Shown here: in pieces, positions 54,987 through 64,000 of the stretch
Position numbering within the stretch: position 1 is the stretch's first letter
Layout of the letters: each line of letters opens with the position of its first letter
Assembly: GCA_933228675.1 (NCBI GenBank)
Contig: OW121741.1
Location: forward strand, 54,169,186-54,233,185
Source of the DNA: Stomorhina lunata
Lineage: Eukaryota > Arthropoda > Insecta > Diptera > Rhiniidae
Length of the DNA: 64,000 bases
Direction of reading: 5' to 3'
The notes under the pieces: model-generated
Database searches by the model: none
What the model saw: only the letters and a program-made list of their open reading frames with translations
Told to the model about the DNA's origin: nothing
Made by a program: the position numbers and the translations under genes

Positions 54987-55748
54987 TAGGATATTCAATC
55001 GATTAACCATTATTCGATCAACCGATTAATTTATTTTTTTTATTTGATCGATTATTTGAAAATTTACGAAATTCAAATAACAAATAACCGAATAATTTGT
55101 GTCGATTAAACAAAATAGTATTTTTTATATACTAATACATATCTTATTTAAATGCATCCATATACAAGACTTGATTTAATAAACTTTAAAATGTTATTTT
55201 ATTTGTTTTATTTTTATTACACTGTGCTAGTTGAAAAAACCGACAAAAGGGAGACCTAGTGGTCTCCTAGCTAGCTCTAGTTTTCGAAATATAGCGTTAT
55301 AAAAAATGGAGGAGGTTTCACAATATATATTCGCGTAACTCAAAAACTGTTTATTTTCTTTAACTGTGTAGTCCGGCAACAAACTATCTTTCAGAAAGAC
55401 TAATTATTTTTTTAATCCGAGCAGGCGTTTTAGACATACATATATATTTTTTTAAAAATCACAAAAATTTCCATTTTCAAAAATTTATTTAAAATTCCAT
55501 AATCCAGTTATCAATTTATCTTTACCCACTAGGTCTCCTTTGTCAATAAAAAAGTTGTCAAAATCGAGCGCAGTGTTATTTTGCACTTTAATATGCCTAT
55601 AACAATTTTTGATTTTTTACAATTAATTATAATCGGTTAATCGAATAATGTGTCATTATTCGATTAATAATCGATTAAGTTTGAACACCGAATAATTATT
55701 CGCACGATTAATCGAATAAACCAAAACCCCGAATAATTGAATACCCTA
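54987..55748. mobile_element. hAT-like non-autonomous element (762 bp)
   Basis: Terminal inverted repeats begin TAGGATATTCAA and end TTGAATACCCTA. Flanks GTAAACAC and GTAAAGAT are a possible 8-bp target duplication with two mismatches. The ends are rich in CGATTAATCG-type words. Inside, GGAGACC-TAGT-GGTCTCC (55250-55267) is a perfect hairpin, and the segment around it recurs inverted near 55513-55585. No transposase. Confidence 0.65.
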
Positions 55749-56191
55749 GTAAAGATACTCGCTAATGTATACATATCCAAAAAGTTTTTGAGATCATTAC
55801 ATTAATATGCAGATAACTTCTTAAAACTACTAAGCAAACATTTTAAAACTCATGCGAGTTGAAATTTTAAAATATAAAACGTATCTTTGTAATAAATATA
55901 TCAATTGAATATTGGATTTGCAATATAGTTGTTACAAGAAATGTAATAATTAGGGTAAAAAAAGTTCGATGCCGATCAGCTTATAGGGATTCAAGAAAAT
56001 TGAATACATACTTTTTTTTAAATAATAATCCTAAGAAATAAATTTTCAATAAAATTGTTATTTTTATTTATAATTTGTGTATATAAATTCTAATTCAATT
56101 TCTTTGTTTATTGTTTATGTTTGTTTATTGTAATTGTTTTTTAATTCAATTTTAATGTTGAGTTTTCGTATAATATTTGTGTATTATCAGG

Positions 56192-56535
56192 CATGTCACG
56201 AATTCCGTTCGGAATTGAAACCATTCCGTAGTTGAATTCCGATCGAAATGGTTTAAGGTTCTATAGATTCCGAAAAATTTTAAATGTCCAAAATCAGTAC
56301 AAAATAAGATTTTTTCAATTGAAATTTTCAACTCTATCTTTGTTTTAACAAAAAACACTGATTAATTGAGGAAATTGTTCAAATATTGAATAAACAACTA
56401 AAAACATATGAATTCAATTCCACTTTGAAAATAGAAAGTGGTTTCATTCCGAAAAAATGTTTCGTTTTACTTTTTCAATAGAAGCAAAGTGCGGAATTCA
56501 TCCCACTTCCGAACGGAATTGAGTTCTGTGACATG
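56192..56535. mobile_element. Short inverted-repeat element (344 bp)
   Basis: Begins CATGTCACGAATTCCGTTCGG and ends CCGAACGGAATTGAG then TTCTGTGACATG; the ends are imperfect inverted repeats. No ORF and no clear target duplication. Superfamily not assigned. Confidence 0.55.
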
Positions 56536-56794
56536 GCTGTATATTATGTTTTTTTTGTTGTTGTTTAAACGCCGTTTTGTTTAGGTTTGGTTTTAATGTT
56601 TTGTTTTATAATTTTTATAATTCAATAATTTGTTGTATGGGTATAAATATCTGTAATTATTTGTTCACCATTTTGTTTGTTTCACTTTATGTAGTTTCGT
56701 GAATGGTTGTTTAATTTCCTTTTTTTATAAATGTTTTTTTGTTTGTTTGTTGTTTGTGAATTGATTATTATTTTTTTTTGTACTTGTTTAGTTT

Positions 56795-57486
56795 TTACGA
56801 TCTTACTCGACTGCGTCCTCGTTCCTTTTTCCGCGATAATTCGCTGAATCCGTACTTACACGGACTTGTAGTGTAAGAACGCAAATAGGCCGATGCAGCT
56901 CGCTCGAAGGTGACCAGATCGTCATGAAGATCCATGAGATCGTCATGAAGATCCATGACATCCTGGCCATCTTGCACTGGTGCAACTAGAAGAACATTAT
57001 TAAGCTCACCTAACGCTTCCGAAATCCTTTGTACAAGGTTTTGAGCTTCGGCCGTATCAGTGGCATGGCTTGTTAACAAGGTGTTTGCAAATGGTTGAAG
57101 TTGCGGATGTTGTAGTATTTGCCTCTGTTGTTGCTGTAGACGTTGCAGCCTCTGTTGTTGGCGTGGTGGAGGTTGTCGCAGCGAACGCCGGCGGTTTATG
57201 GAAGGCTGTTCTCTTCGCTGGTTTTTTGTTATAGAGGGCGCTGCTGTTGTACAGAGTTCTGTTGCAGGCGGAAACGTCGTGGTTGACGACGAGGTTGTTG
57301 CCTATGATGTGGTTGGCGACGCTGTGGTTGGTGACGTGGTTGCTGGTGATATTGTTATTGTTGGCGATGTTGTAGATATTGATTATGCTGTTGTGGACGA
57401 AGGCGCTGTGAAAGCTGAGTAGGCTCTGGGTGGAGCATCGTGTGATGCTTTTGGCCACAAGTCTGGCATGCCGCAAGGGAGGACAT
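56795..57486 (-). pseudogene. Second BEL relic: post-integrase zinc-knuckle, Gln/Arg-rich ORF
   Basis: An ATG at 57486, just after a possible splice acceptor (CACTTACTATTAG), starts MSSLAACQTCGQKHHTMLHP, the terminal knuckle typical of BEL Gag. The frame is then Gln/Arg/His-rich (QRLRPQQHNQYLQHRQQ) and broken by frameshifts, with the same composition in shifted frames (RQQQRLQRLQQQQRQILQH). The final frame (57079-56795) reads AQNLVQRISEALGELNNVL and contains a duplicated MDLHDDL, ending in a basic tail. It lies downstream of a truncated integrase, as in the BEL at 37469. Not functional as it stands. Confidence 0.6.
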
Positions 57487-57548
57487 CCTAATAGTAAGTG
57501 AGTTCTAGCGAAACAATTCGGGCAGTATATATTTCCGCTGCCTTAGAG

Positions 57549-59178
57549 TCATTCGTTTAAACTGTTGGTGGTAGCAGAAGCACACATGACATATCTCTGA
57601 TTACTGCATTGGGTCCATCTACAAAAAATTTCAGAAAGAAAAGCAGAACAGCAGCAAAAATGAGGATCTCTCAGCTGGTAGTGGAGCCGTAACCTGAGAC
57701 TTAACTCTTGCTTCTTATATTGTACACATTTTAAGCAATGATGCACACATTTTGTTATTGATCGTTTAAGATCGTTTAGCATGCAAAAAAGTTTTATGTG
57801 TGAAGTCGAGGAAGATTTTTGCTAATGGAGACGAACTTAAAACAATAATCGACCATTAACTCTCATGATTTCGTTAGAATCGAGAAAAGGATTAAGAGTG
57901 AGTAAAGAAGTGTTCTTTGAAAAAGGTTTCAAACTTAAAAGATGGTTGTACTCATTCGGATAATACAATTTTTGAGTTATTTTTATTAAAAGTAATTTGG
58001 CATTATCATGAGTCGGAGTTAAACTCTGATAATGGACATTTAAAGATTTATGTTTCAAAGATATATGTATAAAGCGTTGTATGTAAGCAATAACGGCAAG
58101 AGCACGTGGGTATGATGAGAATCGATTAATGATGTGGCCATATGATTGGATTAAATGACAGACGTAAACTTGTCGTTGTTAAATTGAGACCTCCGGTAAA
58201 TTATTAAGATTTGGCCAACTTTCTTGAATATCCAGTTTGGTTCGTGCCACCACAATTTATTATTTAATAAGTCCTGTTGTTTACAGCCGAGTGTCCCCAG
58301 ATCAGCAGGATTCTGATCAGTTGGGACGTGATTCCAGTTGGCATTATCAACGTTTATAATAATCTGGGTAATTCGATTTGCAACATAAGTTTTCCAAACA
58401 GCTGGGGATCTTTTTAACCGGGCTAAAACTATAGTTGAATTGGACCAGAGATATAGAGAATATCTTTCGAACAAAAAATTCGCAAGAGTATGTTTCACGA
58501 GGTTTGAAAGAAGAAGAGATCCACATAGTTTAAGACGTGGTAAACTTATACGTTGTAATGGCGATACTTAGCTTCTTGCAGCTAATAATGAATGAATTTT
58601 TGGACGCTTTATATATAGCAGCACAATATGCCTGTTCTGAAGCGTCACAAAAGCCGTAAATTTACTTTGCGGTTCAAAGTTTATCCAGCTAGGAATAGAA
58701 ATCAATAGTAGGAAAACTATCAACAAAATGATTCCACTTTGTAAGAAAGTGTAGTTTAATCTGTTCGTCCCAGTTGACTCAGCCTTGCAAAAATTCCTGC
58801 AACAGAATTTTAGATTATAATTTTAGATACAGTAGAAAGAATCTGTCTTTTGGTAACTGATAGTGTAGCAATTATTGTTTCTACTCTATAGGTAAAGGAA
58901 TCACTTATAGCATTTTATCGAATTCTTAATTTCATAGTTGAACTACAGTCATATAGTTTTAAAAATTCTGTGCTAAGCAAATTCTCAGAAGGAATCTGAG
59001 ATAATAAATCTGGATGATTTGCCGTCATTTTTTTAATGAAAAACCAGCTGATTTTAATATGGTAATGGGCTGATTAAGAGATTCAATTGCAGAAGATAAG
59101 GAAAAACCTCCTGAAAATATATCATCGACATATGTTTCTTTTCTAATAATTTTTGAGGATATCGGACTTTCGTTTTTT
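57549..59178 (-). pseudogene. pol: Second BEL/Pao relic: RT, RNase H and integrase fragments
   Basis: In gene order from the right: RT fragment with ETYVDDIFSGGFS (before 59025), RNase H around 58560-58151 (ISLPRLKLCGSLLLS, YLWSNSTIVLARL with N for the usual D, NWNHVPTDQNPADLGT), the region before integrase at 58058-57837 (YYPNEYNHLLSLKPFSK, LNPFLDSNE), and the integrase zinc site with CVHHCLKCVQYKKQ near 57720. Integrase stops near 57640. The 5' side is cut at 59178 by a short hairpin repeat. It differs too much from the nested BEL to be the same family. Confidence 0.82.
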
Positions 59179-62100
59179 ATACCCTTCACAAATAGGTGAA
59201 AGGGTATTATAAATTTGACGTTCAGTTTGTAATTTTTTATTATTCGTCTAGACCCCACAGACCGATTGACTCAGAATCGCCAGGAAAGTCGATTTAGCAA
59301 TGTCCGTCTGTCAAAGATTGTGGAGCTCCTGGCGGCAGTACCGAGACGAATTATACTCCAGATTTTAGGAAATTTCAGCACGCTATTTAATTTCATTAAA
59401 ATCGGTCCATAAACACCTGAGATATTGCAAAAATACTAAACTCCATTGACGAATTTAAACTTTTTTTTAAATACAGTTTTTTTTTTTTAAATTTATATTA
59501 AAAAAAAATAAAAAAATTTTTTTTAATTCTCATCGAATTTTGGCGATATTTCTGGTGTTTATTTTTGCTAAAACTTAATAGCATGTTGCCTTGGAGTATT
59601 TTCTAAAATCTGATATAAAATTCAAATTTTGTTTTTAAAATACTGTTTTTTTTTCATTTTTTTTAAATTTGTCAATTTGTGTGCATCTATATTCTTTGCT
59701 TTGGCGATATCTCGGTTATTGATCTACCGATTTTGATGAAAATCAATAGTGAGCTGCGTTGAATGATTTCCTAAAATTCGATACACAGTTCAAAAAACTT
59801 TTATTTAAACACAGTTTTTTTGACGAAATTTATTTTTTTTGGAAAAATACAGTTTTAATTTTTTTTTTAATTCTCATCGAATTTTGAATTTTGGCGATAT
59901 CTCTGGTGTTTATAGACCGATTTTGATGAAATTTAATACAATGATGAGTTGGAGTATCTTCTAAAATCTGATATTAAATTTGAAAATTAAAAAAAAGTTT
60001 ACTTCGTAAAACACTATTAACATCTAATACCATACCGAAATATGTCTTAAATAAGTGACTTTTGAACATTATGATGGCCATTATTCATATTTTACGTAAG
60101 TGGTTTTGCCAAAGGTCTAATCTTAATAGGTCCGCTAAATATTCTCATTAAAGCAACCATTTAATCGGTCCTCTAACTTTTAAAATATATGGATTCAAAT
60201 ACAAGCTGCGAAATGTTACAATGTTGTGTAATTTCTGAAATTGTTTGTATTTCCATCGACCTCTAAAATGTTTTAGACCCAATATAAAACAAGGTTATTC
60301 ACTAATTAAAGTATTATTCATATATCGCCCAAAAATTAAATGCATGAGGACATGCATACAATTAAAAGCCGTGTTAAATTTAAAGATTTGAAACATTTTC
60401 AGACCAGAAAATCAATATACATATATTAGTATTTTTGTAGGACTCACCTAAATCAGTCTTCAGAAACATACATACTTGCAATTGACCAAAAACTCTTTCA
60501 TTTATGTACTTTTTTTGTAACACCATTATTGAAGGGTATTTACGGTTCGGCATAGCAGAATATAGCACTCTTACTTGTTTAAATTTTTTTCTGAAAAATA
60601 CAATTTAAAAAAAAAAACAAGTAAGAGTGGTATATTCGGCTTTGCCGAATCTTCGATGCCCTTCACCAATGGTGTTGCAAAAGTACTTAATGTAATTCCA
60701 AGTAAAATTTGGTTATACTAGTATTATATGCAAAGAGTATTTAAAATTAAGAGTCGGAAAAAGAAAAGCTTTTCGGTGGCGTCATCATCTAGAATAGTTA
60801 TGCACCCAAAGGTTAGGTTGGGCAGGTGGCTGATGTCTAGGGAAGCTTCACTTGGGTTTTTAAGTGGTCCCTTTGTGAAAGATAATGATTACTAGACTAC
60901 AAGTAGAGAATGCATATTTAAGCCAGCCAGTAGCTTCGAAATAAAATAGACACATATTTTACGAACATTTAATAAAGTTCGATAGACCAAATAAACCATG
61001 CAGAAAAGATGCTTCAAAATGTAGATGCCCTTACATTTGCAATAGCACATCGATTTGATGAAGTTTAAGTATTCTGGCATGCAACCCAAAAACACAGTGC
61101 CCAGTGAGGGTTGTGCACTTTAATTCGTACGAATTGTCCAACTAGTAAAAGTTCTTGATTAGTTATGTAAAACTCTGAAGTTAGCGGACTGATTTAGGTC
61201 AAACCTTTAACAATGATAAGCCTTAAAATTATAGGGTATATACTCTTAAATTTAGATACATACGTGAAATATATAGCTTTTGAATGGATGGATATCAGCT
61301 TTGCCGGAAAAGTTATTAAAGATTTACTTATTTATCTGGAGTTAGTTAATTAATTAAAATGAACACTTCATCAATAATATTTGGGATGTATTGTTCTTTT
61401 GATCTGTCCGATGGATGTTTGGAAAGTTTTGCTCTAGTTCCTTGTGCAATTTTAATGTGATTTAATTTATCAGCATTAAATCGATTCCCGGTCGGGGTTA
61501 TATGGGAGATTTCACTAAATGTGAATAGAGCTCGCCCATTAGAAAGTTTATTTTAGGCGCTGAATATCAATATTGTACAACGTCTTTATACTAAATGTCA
61601 TCATCGTATCTTAGGCGAAGTTATACGAGATCAATTGTCAAACGTGAACGGATTTCTCCCAATTGCAATTAAAAAAATTTAAATTTACGTTGATACGTGA
61701 GATACTTACATACATATGTAGGGTTTGAACGGATATCATGTAGTTAACTGCATTTTTGTACTTCCTAGGAAGATTACCTATAATTTGATATATAATACAT
61801 TCTCAAATGTTATCATAATGTTCAAAAGTCAGACACAAAATTAAGATTAATGCAGAGTGTCTGTCTGCTAAAATCAGATTTGTGGAGCTCCTGGATTTTA
61901 CACAAAATTTTAGGATATTGGGCCACCCTGAATTTTATCATTGTCGATCAAAACACCATCGCTTAAACGCTAAATTATATCTACCACAAATTACCGAATG
62001 CATCAGGATTTAGGTAATCTCCTGCGAAGGACGCTATTAAAATTCATCAAAATAAACACCTGAGATATCGACAAAACAGGAACTCCAAAAACTTGACTAC

Positions 62101-63672
62101 AACAGAAAAAGGTAGGCGGACGGACAAAAAAACAGACGGACGGACCACAGTGGTTTACGGACGCTTTTTTTTTAAAATAATTCTGTAACTTTTGAACGAT
62201 TGGAGATATTTGAATGAAATTTGGCATGGTGATAGTCAAGGAGTATTCGAGTTGGTTTTCAAAAGCACTGACCCATGAGGGATCGATAGAGTGATTGATG
62301 GACCTTCAAAGTTGGTCACCTCGGGTGTTCGACTTTTTTAAAAATTCGCCAAAAATCCATTTATGAATGGATTGAAAAGAAATTTTAAACTTAAGTTCTC
62401 CTTCAGAAGGTCTACAAAAAATACGCTTACATGTGTAGGTTATCTCCTTTGGGTTTCGAGATATTTGGATAAAAGGAATTTTTGGGTTGATTTTTTACCT
62501 ATTTTTTTAAGCTTTTTTTGATCTGGTGGACGCATCTGAAGATCAAAAATTTTTTAAGAATATTCGTTAAAATTGTAACAAAATTTTAAATAATTTTTGT
62601 GCAAGTTGGTTATAGATATCTTCTTTCGTTTAAAAGTTAAAAATATTCAAAGTTGAAACTTAAAAAAAATTTCGCTTTTTTTTGAGTTTTTCCCTAAAAG
62701 ATAGCTATATTTTTTCACTAATAAAAAAATATTTTCTTAAGAAACATAAAAATATTTTTAAAGTTTTTAAAAGAAAACATAATGAGAATGCGTATAAAAT
62801 AAATTTCTTGCTAATTGGACTTTTGGTCCTCGCACATGCCCTCTCCAAAAAATGCCAATTTGTAAAAAAAAATTTTGGTTTAAATAAAAATTTCTCAAAA
62901 GGCAAAGCACCGATTTGAAAAAAATAATAATGTCCGTATTTTCTAATATATCTTTTATTGATTGGAAAAGTTTTTTCTGAAACGAGCTGCAAATAGAGTC
63001 AGTGTTGCCATTTTTGTAAAAAAAACTCATTTTTTGAAACCCTTTTTTTTCCGAGTTTAGAATTGGGGAATTTTTTAGTTAAAATTGGGAATTTTTTTAG
63101 TCTATTGCTTTTAGAGGTGTGAGGTGATAAGGTAGTAAAGTAAGCATGTTTTTTTCTTAATTTTTTTAAGAAGTTTTCGAAAACGTAAAAATCTTTTAGA
63201 TCGGACCCAATTGAGGAAAGTTATACGCCCCAAATGTTTTATATACCCGAGGTAGGCAACTTTGGCCCACTGTAGAGCCCACTGTGCTACCGACATATAC
63301 GTTCTTAAACATTGATCTAAAAGCCTCACACCTCTTCTATTGACGTTCAAAATTTTGTCAAAATCCGTCTAGTAGTTTAGAAATTGCAGAGTTAATACCA
63401 CTGTGCACCATTAACTTTATTTGCACACATTACTCTCCAATACTCCAATATTTAGCTTAAAAATGCTATGGGAGGCATAGTAAAAAAATTACAAACGGAA
63501 TCACAAACTTATAATACCCTTTCACCTATTGGTGAAGGGTATAAAAAAAATTTTAAATTCTCATCAAATTTTGAATTTTGGCGATATCTCTGATGTTTAT
63601 AGACCGATTTTGATAAAATTTAATAGGATGCTGCATTTGAGTAGTTTCTAAAATCTGTTATATAATTAGAAA
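59179..63672. other. Diverged repeats, no gene
   Basis: Inverted hairpins at 59179-59207 and 63514-63542 bound this stretch. A roughly 300-bp motif family (TTTTGGCGATATCTCTGGTG, then CCGATTTTGATGAAATTTAA) recurs near 59535, 59720, 59880 and 63570. A foldback with 60-bp arms lies at 60521-60675, and an unexplained 68-codon open stretch at 61353-61559. These are typical fly intergenic repeats. Confidence 0.65.
60521..60675. repeat. Foldback repeat of the CGGCATAGCCGAATATAG family
   Basis: Left arm from CACCATTATTGAAGGGTA to TACTTGTTT and right arm from AAACAAGTAAGAG to CACCAATGGTG are about 60-bp inverted copies around a 45-bp A/T spacer. A single arm of the same family lies at about 54070-54125. 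Confidence 0.7.
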
Positions 63673-63675
63673 TTA

Positions 63676-64000
63676 AAAAAAATATGTTTCCTCAATATGT
63701 ACACTACCCATTAATACAGATAAAGTAACATGGTTTGCCATGCGTTTATGCGTAAGCATACAACATTGAGTTTTCCGCGCATTAAAATTAACTCTATTCA
63801 CACGACCCCATTCTGAAATTGTTTCTAAATCGCGGTTTAATGATTCATTCATGTTTTGACTCATAGTGTCAACCTCAAGGAGGCTTGGCCTATGATTGAA
63901 TGAATATGAATGGCAAATGTTACTATCATCTGCAAAAGAGTAGATAGGATTGGAAGTTTGACGAAGAAGGTCATTTATAAAGATAAGAAATAGAGTAGTA
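63676..64000 (-). pseudogene. Non-LTR (LINE) reverse transcriptase fragment
   Basis: Read from the right edge on the minus strand, an open frame runs TTLFLIFINDLL, then the catalytic SFADDSNICHSYSF, LNRDLETISEWG and NARKTQCCMLTHKR. This is the RT palm (FADD) and following region of an insect LINE, which copies its RNA at the target site. It ends abruptly near 63680 in unrelated repeat sequence, so the 3' part is lost. The 5' part is beyond the window. The clade was not decided. Confidence 0.85.

Noticed and set aside
57198..57422. Valine-rich plus-strand ORF
   Set aside because: It is the reverse complement of the Gln/Arg-rich, frameshifted BEL region; its GTTGTN pattern is a by-product of that composition.
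62682..63350. Overlapping small ORFs near 62.7-63.3 kb
   Set aside because: Overlapping open frames on both strands in A/T-rich repeat DNA, with no recognisable motif.

Overview
The window is AT-rich nuclear DNA from an insect, most likely a higher fly (calyptrate-like Diptera). The evidence is a Utx/KDM6 terminal exon with a fly-style splice site, insect gypsy and BEL/Pao retrotransposons, a tRNA-derived SINE, and many short repeats built on ATACCCTTCACC and CGGCATAGCCGAATATAG, which I know from fly genomes. Almost everything else is mobile or repetitive. Only one piece of host gene was found: the last coding exon of Utx at 54572-54778 on the minus strand.

Layout. 1-2666 is the 5' part of a Ty3/gypsy element on the minus strand: LTR, tRNA-Lys-like primer site, gag, a -1 slippery heptamer, then protease and the start of RT with one nonsense codon. 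About 2776-7990 is a satellite with a four-monomer higher-order repeat of about 587 bp. 7991-12775 is AT-rich non-coding DNA holding a 0.2-kb inverted repeat and two identical palindromes centred on TATCGATA. About 12776-33462 is a tandem array of Helitron-type elements: copy A (two OTU domains plus Rep, helicase split off by a homopolymer shift), copy B (OTU part broken, Rep-helicase intact) and copy C (identical to B, truncated in Rep). It ends with stem-loops, one followed by CTAG.

33636-51071 is an errantivirus-like gypsy locus. A 5'-truncated env and its LTR are followed, through the same LTR, by a second decayed copy (leader, gag, pol, env, LTR). A 9.9-kb BEL/Pao element (37469-47364, minus strand) sits inside that copy's RT, and a tRNA-derived SINE (40368-40825) sits inside the BEL pol: three nested layers. 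The BEL element carries an extra ORF after integrase, encoding zinc knuckles and a protease-like domain, directly behind a strong 3' splice site. A second, unrelated-looking BEL relic (56795-59178) also has a zinc-knuckle ORF in that position.

51072-64000 holds the Utx exon, a hAT-like non-autonomous element (54987-55748), another short inverted-repeat element, the second BEL relic, diverged repeats, and a LINE reverse-transcriptase fragment running off the right edge. If Utx continues to higher coordinates, this repeat-filled tract is its last intron.

The most unusual signals are: (i) the Helitron array, whose copies fit one unequal crossover inside a tract of about 75 bp; (ii) the post-integrase zinc-knuckle ORF in two BEL elements; (iii) the 4-mer satellite carrying CACGTG; (iv) two 40-bp inserts with identical ends, each flanked by target duplications. 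All domain names come from motifs read by eye; no database search was run.
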